DNA of 64,000 nt. Source: Marinobacter sp. GTDB lineage: Bacteria; Pseudomonadota; Gammaproteobacteria; Pseudomonadales; Oleiphilaceae. Under the pieces are notes generated by a model. The model had not been told where the DNA came from, did no database searches, and saw only the letters and a list, made by a program, of their open reading frames with translations. The stretch lies in contig JAIUMV010000009.1 of assembly GCA_022565395.1 (NCBI GenBank), positions 1 through 64,000 of the forward strand, read 5' to 3'. Made by a program: the position numbers and the translations under genes. This document shows positions 1-7,862 of this stretch, one piece after another (the first letter of the stretch is position 1; the number at the start of each line of letters is the position of its first letter).

Positions 1-58
1 TCGAACCTGCGACCCTCGCCTTGTAAGGGCGATGCTCTCCCAGCTGAGCTAACCACCC
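1..58 (-). tRNA. tRNA-Val (anticodon TAC), cut by window edge
   Basis: Read on the minus strand, the sequence begins GGGTGGTTAGCTCAGCTGGG, a D-arm typical of tRNA-Val. The anticodon loop is CTTACAA (anticodon TAC) between paired GCC/GGC-rich stems, followed by a T-arm GGTTCGA at the window edge. The 3' acceptor half and CCA lie outside the window. It matches the general pattern of gammaproteobacterial tRNA-Val(UAC), which decodes GUA/GUG/GUU. Confidence 0.93.
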
Positions 59-174
59 AACTTTCAGCACTTCCAAGCACTTGCGTCTTCACGACACTTG
101 CGCTCTAACTGTTTGATTCGCCTGAAGCGTCTCAACCAATTGAGATGCGCATTTTAAGTATTTCCCTGACGCTG

Positions 175-396
175 TCAAATGGTTTCAGCGTTTTTTTCCG
201 TTTTTTTTACCGTCCCGGCTGAATCTGCAGCCACCGCACCCTGCCCCGCCGCCGTGGCCTTGCCGTCCAGTTGTAGGGCGCTTACTTTAGCCCGGCGGTG
301 CCCGGGAAGCGCACGCTCAGCCAAGAGCCTGTTCAATGCATCCCAGCGTTCAGCCCATTGCTTCACACGCTGCTTGAGAGAGAACTCCATCGCCAT
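175..396 (-). CDS. Small hypothetical protein (73 aa)
   Basis: Unrecognised short protein between the tRNA-Val gene and a lipoprotein gene, on the same strand as both. The N-terminal half (MEFSLKQRVKQWAERWDALN) looks like an amphipathic, charged helix. The rest is low complexity, rich in Ala, Gly and Lys. A GGAG lies about 10 nt before the first ATG, and a second in-frame ATG two codons in is equally possible. No signal peptide or membrane segment is seen. It could be a real small gene or a chance frame; the ordered N-terminal helix and plausible ribosome-binding site favour a gene only weakly. Confidence 0.4.
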   Translation of the reverse strand: MAMEFSLKQRVKQWAERWDALNRLLAERALPGHRRAKVSALQLDGKATAAGQGAVAADSAGTVKKTEKNAETI

Positions 397-468
397 GGTT
401 CGCGACTCCGAATTGCCGTCCTGCCACAGAGTATAGTGCGTCCTGGAGGTTTCGCTGCCAGGACGCGG

Positions 469-1281
469 TTATCTACGACTCTCTACCAGACGCGCATAGG
501 CGGCCTTACGTTCCCTGATCAACTGATCCGTTGCCAATAGCGGCTCAGCGCTGGCAAACGGCCAGTACCAGCGTGCCGGACGGTAAGCTCCCTGAGCGGC
601 CAGCTGTGCCAATTCGTCTTTGCGGGCTTGCTGCAGCTCGGCCATATCCCGCTTGAAATCATCATCCTGATTTTGCCGAACCAGGGAGCGGGCCGCACGA
701 TTGGGGGCAAGGAACTGGCTTTGCAGGAAACGAACCGAGGGCAACTCATGGCGCTGCATGGCGTGATCACGTGACACCAACTGCAGGTCGCCGTTGGCAA
801 ACGGGTGGTCTGCCGAAAGACTTGGATGGCGCCCTTCAGGCTGGGTCAGTTCGTTGTAACGAAAGTAATAAATCTGACCCGCCTCAAGGCTGACCTCACC
901 GTCGGTGATCAAATCCAGACTGAAGCGCCCGATGCCTTCCAGCCCCATCAGCGGCCGCCGGGCAGCGATGCGACGCACGCCGGGCTCCAGCTCAAGCCAG
1001 GTATAGCTATTGCCGCGAATATTGAATATCTGGCGGTTATCGACATAAATACTGGGCGCTTCCAGCTCATCCGCCGCCCACTGGGAGTCAACACGGTAGA
1101 AATAGACCAGGGCGTAGCTGCCGGCATTCCAGTCGCTATCGTCAATGTGTACGAAGTCCGAGCCTTTAACCGGCACCAGATAGGCGCCAGGGCTCCTGCC
1201 AATGGACTGGTAGAAGGAACAGCCCGCCAGTGTCATGATCAGCAAGGCAGCAGCAATCAGGCGGTAGTATCTGTTATTCAT
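469..1281 (-). CDS. Putative lipoprotein, DUF2846-like (270 aa)
   Basis: Predicted envelope lipoprotein. The N-terminus is a short basic stretch, a hydrophobic segment and a lipobox ending LAGC (Cys21). The middle part (about residues 40-165) is beta-rich with YALVYFYR, IYVDNRQIF and LEPGVRRI segments. This resembles DUF2846-type lipoproteins, which share a pattern of short beta strands followed by a YYFRY-like segment. The C-terminal 80 residues are helical and charged. The function is unknown. It lies downstream of and co-directional with the coiled-coil protein gene at 1408-2313. A perfect 14-bp inverted repeat ends exactly at its start codon, suggesting control at the operator or mRNA level. 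Confidence 0.75.
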   Translation of the reverse strand: MNNRYYRLIAAALLIMTLAGCSFYQSIGRSPGAYLVPVKGSDFVHIDDSDWNAGSYALVYFYRVDSQWAADELEAPSIYVDNRQIFNIRGNSYTWLELEPGVRRIAARRPLMGLEGIGRFSLDLITDGEVSLEAGQIYYFRYNELTQPEGRHPSLSADHPFANGDLQLVSRDHAMQRHELPSVRFLQSQFLAPNRAARSLVRQNQDDDFKRDMAELQQARKDELAQLAAQGAYRPARWYWPFASAEPLLATDQLIRERKAAYARLVESRR

Positions 1282-1324
1282 TATTATCCGCTCGCATCGT
1301 CCGGGATGAACGAGCGGATAATAA
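1281..1324 (-). promoter_or_regulatory. Perfect 14-bp inverted repeat at lipoprotein start
   Basis: TTATTATCCGCTCG (1281-1294) and CGAGCGGATAATAA (1311-1324) are exact reverse complements separated by 16 nt. On the minus-strand transcript the downstream arm runs into the ATG of the lipoprotein gene and contains its only purine-rich candidate ribosome-binding site. A hairpin would therefore hide the start. As DNA it could instead be an operator for a dimeric regulator. The pairing is seen directly; the regulatory role is inferred. Confidence 0.6.
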
Positions 1325-1407
1325 CAATGGCCGCGGCAGCGAACTGAGAGCTACCGCAAGGGATGGATACAAAAAGTTACCTGGAGCGTCTCTGACTTAC
1401 TCCCGGA

Positions 1408-2313
1408 TCAGCGCTGGCGGGACAAGTCATCAAGCTGCTCCGAGAGTTGCGCCAATCTGGCGATGATCTGGCCCCGGGCGGTATCAATAGAACGCACGGA
1501 CAGTTCAAGCTCCGCAATGCGCGCCCTGGCATCGGCCAACTCACTGTCGCCCTGGCGATCGCCAAGCCGCCTGTTGAGTTCCGTCACCCGGCCTTCCAGC
1601 CCCTGCAGAGCTAATGACTGCTCACTGACAGCACGCGTGACCCGGCGCTCGAGTTCAGGCATCAACTCACGAGTGGCCTGTTCGGACTGCTGGACACGTT
1701 GAGCCAACTGCTGGGACGCTTCGCCCATACCTTTGATTCGCTCATCCAGCGCGGTAACTTGTTGCGCCAGCGCAGTGCTCGCAGTGGCACTGTTGGTTAC
1801 CTGCCCTGTCAGCTCGTCAAGGCGACTCTGCTGAGCCTGCAACTGCTTGCCCTGCTCAGCAATGGCGGTGCGGTTACGGTCGTAGGCCACACCCCAAAGT
1901 TTGCGAATCTCGCTGTCGGCAGTATCCAGCCGCTTGCCCTGATCCTCCAGGCGCTGAGCCACGGTTTGCTCACGCTGCACCAGGTCGTCACCGGTCTCGT
2001 TAAGCTGCCCCTCAAAGCGCGCCAACGCCAAACGGCTTTGCCGTAGGGCATCATCCGCCTCCGCTAACCAGGCATTCAATCTGGCTATTTCCCGCTGTTG
2101 GTCAAACAGCCACCACCCACCCCCGGCAGCCAGCACCAGCACTAACAGCATCACTCCCATACCAGCGCCGCGCCCGCGCTCGGCGGTCGCCGCAGCAACA
2201 GGGACCTCCCGCTCAGCAGGCGCTGGCCGTTTCGGCTTTTTCGGGGCTGGCGCGTCCGGTGCGGGGCGCTGACGCTCCCGCAGGTCGTCCTCATCCGGAC
2301 GTAATGTTTCCAT
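1408..2313 (-). CDS. Single-pass membrane coiled-coil protein (301 aa)
   Basis: Unrecognised family. Residues 1-50 are a polar Pro/Ala/Arg-rich cytoplasmic segment. Residues 51-70 form one transmembrane helix (GMGVMLLVLVLAAGGGWWLF). From about 72 to the end the protein is an almost unbroken heptad-like coiled coil rich in Gln, Glu, Leu and Ala. The topology implies a short cytoplasmic tail and a long periplasmic rod, or the inverse. The layout resembles structural or scaffold proteins of the envelope, but no catalytic motif is present. It is divergent from purE and upstream of the lipoprotein gene on the same strand, 126 nt apart, so the two may be cotranscribed. Confidence 0.72.
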   Translation of the reverse strand: METLRPDEDDLRERQRPAPDAPAPKKPKRPAPAEREVPVAAATAERGRGAGMGVMLLVLVLAAGGGWWLFDQQREIARLNAWLAEADDALRQSRLALARFEGQLNETGDDLVQREQTVAQRLEDQGKRLDTADSEIRKLWGVAYDRNRTAIAEQGKQLQAQQSRLDELTGQVTNSATASTALAQQVTALDERIKGMGEASQQLAQRVQQSEQATRELMPELERRVTRAVSEQSLALQGLEGRVTELNRRLGDRQGDSELADARARIAELELSVRSIDTARGQIIARLAQLSEQLDDLSRQR

Positions 2314-2513
2314 AACCTGACCTCTTCACAAAAATGCCAAAACCTTCAAGCAACCCCTCACAAAGGGCGCTCGCTGATTGCGCAGATCATACCGAGCCAG
2401 CCGCAGTAGCCACAACTGAACATTCAGCAACCCCAGCCAGCAATACGGAAGCAATTGATACTGATGCCCGGAATACCTAAAATGTCCCGCTTTCCCTAAA
2501 CCGGACAGTAACT

Positions 2514-3005
2514 ATGCAGCCTCAAGTCGGTCTCATTATGGGATCTCAGTCAGACTGGCCCACCATGGAACACGCCGCCAAGATGCTGGAGCAGCTGGGC
2601 GTGCCGTTTGAATCCCGGGTGGTATCCGCCCATCGCACGCCAGATCTGCTGTTTGACTACGCCAAAACCGCAGCCCAACGTGGCCTGAAGGTCATTATTG
2701 CCGGTGCCGGTGGCGCAGCCCACCTGCCGGGCATGGTGGCGTCACAGACTGCACTGCCGGTACTGGGCGTACCGGTTCAGTCCAAGACCCTCAATGGCCT
2801 GGACTCCCTGCTCTCTATTGTCCAGATGCCTGGCGGCATTGCCGTCGGCACCCTGGCCATTGGCAAGGCGGGAGCCACCAATGCCGGCTTGCTGGCAGCC
2901 CAGATTATTGGTCTGACGGATGAAACAGTCCGCCAGGCGGTGGAAGCCTTCCGCACTAACCAGACCCAAACCATTCTGGACAACCCGGACCCTCAGGGTC
3001 AGTAA
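2514..3005 (+). CDS. purE: PurE, N5-carboxyaminoimidazole ribonucleotide mutase
   Basis: Class I PurE of de novo purine synthesis. It moves the carboxyl group from N5 to C4, converting N5-CAIR made by PurK into CAIR. The 163-residue length is normal. The nucleotide-binding GSQSDW (residues 10-15), the SAHRTP motif (about 41-46) and the [12 protein letters not shown] loop are all present, as expected for the octameric cytosolic enzyme. The purK start lies 15 nt after its stop, so the two form a purEK operon. Confidence 0.97.
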   Translation: MQPQVGLIMGSQSDWPTMEHAAKMLEQLGVPFESRVVSAHRTPDLLFDYAKTAAQRGLKVIIAGAGGAAHLPGMVASQTALPVLGVPVQSKTLNGLDSLLSIVQMPGGIAVGTLAIGKAGATNAGLLAAQIIGLTDETVRQAVEAFRTNQTQTILDNPDPQGQ

Positions 3006-3020
3006 GGTCAGGAGCAAGCC

Positions 3021-4136
3021 ATGCGAATAGGCGTACTCGGTGCAGGCCAACTTGGCCGTATGCTGGCCCTTGCGGGCTACCCACTCGCCCACAGCTTCGT
3101 GTTCTACGATATGTCGGGCAGCCCCAGTGCGGGCATTGGTGAAACCCTGGTGGACACCGCAGGCACCCAAGTGGACGACTTTCTCACCCGTGTGGATTGC
3201 GTGACCTATGAGTTTGAGCACCTGCCCGTAAACATTGCCGAGCAGATGGCCAACAGTAAACCCGTTTACCCGGCGCCACGGGCGCTTGAGGTCTGCCAGA
3301 ACCGGGTACTTGAAAAAACCCTGTTCGGCGAACTCGGGATCCCCACCCCTGAGTGGCGACTGGCCACCTCGGCAGAGTCACTGCAAGCGGCTGCCGAGAC
3401 GCTGGGCTGCCCGGTGGTCGCCAAATCGGTGACAGAAGGTTACGACGGCAAAGGCCAGGCCGTGCTGCGCTCACCTGAAGAGGCTGCCGCGGCCTGGGCG
3501 CACATCGGCCACGATAAACTGATTGTGGAGAAGTTCGTCAATTTTCACCGCGAAGTCTCCATTATTGCTGTACGCAGCCAAGCCGGGGAGCTGGCCTTCT
3601 ATCCCATGGCTGAGAATGCCCACCACAACGGTATTCTGCGTTACTCGATTGCTCCCGCCCCTCGTCTGTCAAACGAAACACGGGAAGAGGCCGAGCGTTA
3701 CATCCGCGCCCTGCTCAACGAACTCGATTACGTGGGCGTGCTGACCCTTGAGCTCTTCGAGACCGACAACGGGCTGGTAGCCAATGAAATGGCACCACGG
3801 GTGCACAATTCCGGGCACTGGACCATGGAAGGCGCCTACACCTCCCAGTTTGAAAACCATATCCGCGCCGTCAGCGGCCTGCCTCTGGGCAATACCGCTG
3901 CGCGCGGGGTCAGCTGTATGGTCAATATCATTGGCGAGCATGGTGACACCGCCAAGATCCTTGAGTTGCCTTATACCCACCTGCACCTGTACGACAAGGA
4001 AGAGCGCGCCGGCCGCAAGCTGGGCCATGTCAATGTCTGGGCCGACAGCTACGATGAACTTGTCTGGCGTGTGCGCAACTGCGCCAGCTTCCTGCCGGGC
4101 GCGCCAGAGCTGAACTGTTCCCTGACAAAGGGTTGA
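3021..4136 (+). CDS. purK: PurK, N5-carboxyaminoimidazole ribonucleotide synthase
   Basis: ATP-grasp enzyme that carboxylates aminoimidazole ribonucleotide with bicarbonate and ATP to give N5-CAIR, the substrate of PurE. The N-terminal GVLGAGQLGRMLALAG is the characteristic PurK opening. The ATP-grasp core follows, with KSVTEGYDGKGQ (phosphate-binding loop), IVEKFVNFHREVS and NEMAPRVHNSGHWT (metal ligands). At 371 residues it is full length. AGGAG precedes the ATG. It is the second gene of the purEK operon; no clear terminator is seen before sodB. Confidence 0.97.
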   Translation: MRIGVLGAGQLGRMLALAGYPLAHSFVFYDMSGSPSAGIGETLVDTAGTQVDDFLTRVDCVTYEFEHLPVNIAEQMANSKPVYPAPRALEVCQNRVLEKTLFGELGIPTPEWRLATSAESLQAAAETLGCPVVAKSVTEGYDGKGQAVLRSPEEAAAAWAHIGHDKLIVEKFVNFHREVSIIAVRSQAGELAFYPMAENAHHNGILRYSIAPAPRLSNETREEAERYIRALLNELDYVGVLTLELFETDNGLVANEMAPRVHNSGHWTMEGAYTSQFENHIRAVSGLPLGNTAARGVSCMVNIIGEHGDTAKILELPYTHLHLYDKEERAGRKLGHVNVWADSYDELVWRVRNCASFLPGAPELNCSLTKG

Positions 4137-4261
4137 AGTTAATAGAAACGCCCCCATAATCGGCACATAGCTTCGCTGTAAAACGGGTGTTAAGCTCCAT
4201 GACACCCATCACTACACGATCGGTAACGATCCAACTGAGAGAGATCAGGGAGAACGACCAC

Positions 4262-4840
4262 ATGGCATTTGAACTTCCCGCGCTGCCCTACGAGAAAAAC
4301 GCACTGGAACCGCACATTTCCGCGGAAACTCTGGAGTACCATTACGGCAAGCACCACCAGACCTACGTGACCAAGCTCAACGGCCTGGTTGAAGGCACTG
4401 ACAACGCCAGCAAGTCCCTGGAAGATATCATCAAGAGCTCCAGCGGCCCGCTGTTCAACAACGCTGCGCAAGTCTGGAACCACACCTTCTACTGGCACTG
4501 CCTGAGCCCCAACGGCGGCGGCGAACCTACCGGTGCTGTAGCCGACGCCATCAACAAGGCATTCGGCTCCTTCGAGGCCTTCAAGAAAGAGTTCAATGAC
4601 AAAGCAGCCAATAACTTTGGCTCAGGCTGGACCTGGCTGGTGAAAAAGGCTGACGGCAGCGTTGCCATTGCCAATACCAGCAATGCCGAAACACCGCTTA
4701 CCGGCGAAGACAAGCCTGTGCTGACCTGCGATGTTTGGGAGCATGCGTACTACATTGACTACCGTAACGCCCGCCCCAACTACCTGGAAGCCTTCTGGAA
4801 CCTGGTGAACTGGGATTTCGTCAACGAAAACCTGGCGTAA
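4262..4840 (+). CDS. sodB: Fe superoxide dismutase SodB
   Basis: Cytosolic superoxide dismutase of the Fe/Mn family, converting superoxide to oxygen and hydrogen peroxide. The start at MAFELPALPYEKNALEPHIS is the canonical SodB N-terminus; an upstream in-frame ATG would add 25 unrelated residues and is rejected. Metal ligands are visible: the N-terminal His in EPHIS, the HHQTYV helix, WNHTFYW, and the DVWEHAYYIDY block giving Asp and His. A Gln/Gly pattern of the iron type (NNAAQVWNHTF) supports Fe rather than Mn. Length is 192 aa. A strong terminator follows. Confidence 0.95.
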   Translation: MAFELPALPYEKNALEPHISAETLEYHYGKHHQTYVTKLNGLVEGTDNASKSLEDIIKSSSGPLFNNAAQVWNHTFYWHCLSPNGGGEPTGAVADAINKAFGSFEAFKKEFNDKAANNFGSGWTWLVKKADGSVAIANTSNAETPLTGEDKPVLTCDVWEHAYYIDYRNARPNYLEAFWNLVNWDFVNENLA

Positions 4841-4876
4841 TCTGATCAGGCCGGCCCTTGCGCCGACCTGATGGCA

Positions 4877-4912
4877 ACGCCCGATCCACTGCGGTGGTCG
4901 GGCGTTTTTTTT
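4877..4912 (+). terminator. Rho-independent terminator of sodB
   Basis: An ACGCCCGA / TCGGGCG stem with a GC-rich loop is followed directly by eight T residues, 36 nt after the sodB stop. Confidence 0.92.
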
Positions 4913-5103
4913 GGCTCATGCTTAGCCAGCGCCTCGTGAGGACCTGCTTTTACTTGTGCGTCGATTACTGGACCAGATCACCAAAACCGGCTATCAGTTA
5001 ATCAGAAGCTCCTTATAGAACAGTATTTAATACCTGACAGCGCGCAAGCTGGATTCCGGTCTATACTGGAAAGTCAGCACGCACGTCCCCACACTGGAGC
5101 CGG

Positions 5104-7218
5104 GTGCAGGTAACCGCTGCTGAAGTAGACCGCCAGACAACAATACGGGATGTAATGACTACACGATTCCGACTGGAACACCACTTGGGCTACCGCATCC
5201 TGCGCTGGGTGCTGGTTGTTGCATTGCTGACAGGGATGCTCCTGAGCACCTTACAAATCATTCTGGATGCCGAGCAGGTTTCCGAAGAGCTCGACCAGCA
5301 GGCGAACCAGACGCTCGCATTAGTGAGAGACGCATCAACCCAGGCCATTTTCAGCATTGATAGCGACCTCGCCCGCCAGGTTATCGATGGCCTGTTCCAA
5401 CAGGAGTCCATCCGCCACGCACGCATTGTGCATCCCGATGGCGAAGCCCTAGCACAACAGACGCGCCCGCTGGCAGAAGCGCCCTACCGGCGGCTGACAG
5501 ATCCTATTTTTCTCGCAGAGCGTAGCTACCGCACTCCCCTGTCCCGTATTAGCCAGCAGGAGGTCCAGACCTACGGCCATCTCGAAGTAAGCTATGACAC
5601 CAGCCACGCTGCCAACCTTTGGCTGGAACGCGCCCGCCTCACCTTCTTCTCCGGCATTGCCCGTGCTGTCATTCTCGGGCTGGTGCTCTATGTGGTGTAT
5701 CACGTACTGCTGACACGCCCACTGTTCCGCATCATTACGGACATTTCCCAGGTCAACCCGGACAACCCCGGCGAGCGGCTGCTTCAGGTGCCCAAGGGCC
5801 ACCGGCGCGATGAACTCGGGCTATGGGTCAACGCCACCAATAATATGTTACTGGCGATCCGGGAGAATCAGGAGAAACAACAGCAGGCTGAGGATCGCGT
5901 CAACCGGATGTCGCGTTACGACCACCTCACCGGCTTGCCCAATCGCGCCATGTTCCTTGGTTTGTTACAGAGCGCCATCGAAGACAGCCGGCGCAATAGA
6001 GAGGTGTTAGCGGCTTTCTGTTGTGGCATTGATGACTTCAAGAGCGTCAATGAACAGCATGGCTTCCACATGGGAGACCGTACGCTGCAAATCATCGCCG
6101 AGCGGCTCTCCGACGAGCGATCTGATCGCCTGTTACTGGCCGCGCGCCTGGGCAGTGACCAGTTCATCGTGGTGGAACGCCACCTCCGGGATGACTACCA
6201 GGCTGCGGTAACCGCTGAATGGTTGATGAATCAGTTTTCAAGACCCATCACACTGGGCAATCACAGCGTTCATATGTCAGCCACCATTGGCGTCGCCCTT
6301 TATCCGGCGGATGCAGATCATGCTGACCAGCTTCTGCAACGCGCAGAGCAAACCATGATGCTGGCCAAGACTCATGGCAAGGGCCATTTCCAGTTCTATG
6401 TGGCGGAAGTGGACGAGCAGATCCGAGAGCGCAAGCAGCTTGAAAAAGATCTTGGCCATGCCCTTCGGGAGCATCAGCTGCACCTGGTCTATCAACCCCA
6501 GGTGAGCCTGGAAAACGGCCGCATTTTGGGCGCTGAAGCGCTGCTGCGCTGGACCCATCCCAAGCACGGCCTGGTCCCTCCTGACCATTTCATTCCGCTG
6601 GCGGAGCTGAATGGCTTTATTGTGGAGCTGGGGCGATGGGTACTCGATGAGGCCTGCCGACAGGCAGCAGAATGGGCTGAGCAAGGCATCCTGCTGCGCA
6701 TTGCCGTCAACCTGTCAGCGGTGCAACTACGCCAGCCTGATCTGGTGGACTGCGTGCTGAACACCCTGAGCCGTCACCGACTGCCCAACAATCGCCTGGA
6801 GCTGGAAGTTACCGAAACCGGTTTTATGGAAAACCTTGAACTGGCCATTGAGAAACTGAACCGGCTGCGTGATGCGGGAATCAGTATCGCGGTGGACGAC
6901 TTTGGCACGGGCTACTCCTCACTGACCTACCTCAAACGACTGCCGGTGCAGAACCTCAAGATTGACAAGCAGTTCATTCGTGACCTGCTAGTGCATGAGG
7001 ACGACACCCGTATTGCCAACACCATTATCGACCTTGGCCGCAGCCTGAACCTGGATGTTATTGCCGAGGGGGTAGAGACGGCAGAGCAGGAAATGTACTT
7101 GCGGGAGAGGGGGTGCCAGATGGCGCAGGGCTATCATTTCAGCAAACCGCTTGCGCCAGCGGACTTTGTGCAGTATTACACTGACTTCCACAACAACCTG
7201 GCAGCACAGGAAGGCTAG
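5104..7218 (+). CDS. Membrane GGDEF/EAL protein, likely c-di-GMP phosphodiesterase
   Basis: Inner-membrane signalling protein of 704 aa. Transmembrane segments lie at about 33-52 and 186-204 and enclose a periplasmic sensor region. A HAMP-like linker follows to about 260. The GGDEF domain (about 270-430) is degenerate: the signature is LGSDQF (349-354), so cyclase activity is unlikely. The EAL domain is intact, with EALLRW (478-483), NLSAVQL, EVTET, DDFGTGYSSLTYLKRL and AEGVET, so it should hydrolyse c-di-GMP. A GTG start with GGAG nearby is used here; ATG at 5155 (MTTRF) is an alternative and may be the true start. The lemA gene starts 49 nt downstream. Confidence 0.9.
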   Translation: MQVTAAEVDRQTTIRDVMTTRFRLEHHLGYRILRWVLVVALLTGMLLSTLQIILDAEQVSEELDQQANQTLALVRDASTQAIFSIDSDLARQVIDGLFQQESIRHARIVHPDGEALAQQTRPLAEAPYRRLTDPIFLAERSYRTPLSRISQQEVQTYGHLEVSYDTSHAANLWLERARLTFFSGIARAVILGLVLYVVYHVLLTRPLFRIITDISQVNPDNPGERLLQVPKGHRRDELGLWVNATNNMLLAIRENQEKQQQAEDRVNRMSRYDHLTGLPNRAMFLGLLQSAIEDSRRNREVLAAFCCGIDDFKSVNEQHGFHMGDRTLQIIAERLSDERSDRLLLAARLGSDQFIVVERHLRDDYQAAVTAEWLMNQFSRPITLGNHSVHMSATIGVALYPADADHADQLLQRAEQTMMLAKTHGKGHFQFYVAEVDEQIRERKQLEKDLGHALREHQLHLVYQPQVSLENGRILGAEALLRWTHPKHGLVPPDHFIPLAELNGFIVELGRWVLDEACRQAAEWAEQGILLRIAVNLSAVQLRQPDLVDCVLNTLSRHRLPNNRLELEVTETGFMENLELAIEKLNRLRDAGISIAVDDFGTGYSSLTYLKRLPVQNLKIDKQFIRDLLVHEDDTRIANTIIDLGRSLNLDVIAEGVETAEQEMYLRERGCQMAQGYHFSKPLAPADFVQYYTDFHNNLAAQEG

Positions 7219-7267
7219 GGACTGCCCAAGGTCCTTTGCGCTTCCCGGAACTACACAAGGAGCCCGC

Positions 7268-7858
7268 ATGTCTACATCCACCATTATCGGCCTGGCGGTT
7301 ATCGGCGTTGTGGTCATTCTGACCATCGCCATCTATAACCGACTGGTATCGCTGCGCAACCAGTTCAAAAATGCATTCGCCCAGATCGACGTGCAATTGC
7401 AGCGTCGTCACGACCTGATACCGAACCTGGTGGAGGCCGCCAAGGCTTTCATGGGCCACGAACGCAATACCCTGACCGAGGTTATGAACGCCCGTACAGG
7501 GGCCGTACGCGCCCAGGAAGCGGCTGCTAAGGATCCTACGGATGGCAGCAAAATCAGAGGACTGGGAAGCGCTGAAAGCCTGTTGAACAAGGCGCTGGCC
7601 AACTTCTATGCGGTGGCCGAGAACTACCCGGAGCTGAAAGCCAACCAAACCATCAAAGACCTGATGGAAGAGCTGTCCAGCACCGAGAACCGGGTTGCCT
7701 TTGCCCGTCAGGCCTACAACGATGGGGTCATGACCTACAACATCTATCGGGAACAGTTCCCCAACAACGTGATTGCCGGTTTCTTCGCCTTCAAGCCCAC
7801 ATCTCAGCTGGAACTGGAGTCGCCAGAAGCTCGCCAGGCACCGCGCATAAGCTTCTGA
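7268..7858 (+). CDS. lemA: LemA family membrane protein
   Basis: Member of the LemA family, which has an N-terminal transmembrane helix and a cytoplasmic or periplasmic four-helix bundle. Here residues 4-24 (TIIGLAVIGVVVILTIAIYN) form the helix. The family hallmark follows: LRNQFKNAFAQIDVQLQRRHDLIPNLVEAAKAF, and later a NRVAFARQAYND segment. Length is 196 aa, near the family norm. The ATG at 7268 is preceded by AAGGAG; an upstream in-frame extension would run into the preceding gene. It lies 4 nt before the M48 protease gene, a pairing common in Gram-negative bacteria. The exact role of LemA is not established. Confidence 0.93.
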   Translation: MSTSTIIGLAVIGVVVILTIAIYNRLVSLRNQFKNAFAQIDVQLQRRHDLIPNLVEAAKAFMGHERNTLTEVMNARTGAVRAQEAAAKDPTDGSKIRGLGSAESLLNKALANFYAVAENYPELKANQTIKDLMEELSSTENRVAFARQAYNDGVMTYNIYREQFPNNVIAGFFAFKPTSQLELESPEARQAPRISF

Positions 7859-7862
7859 CGCC

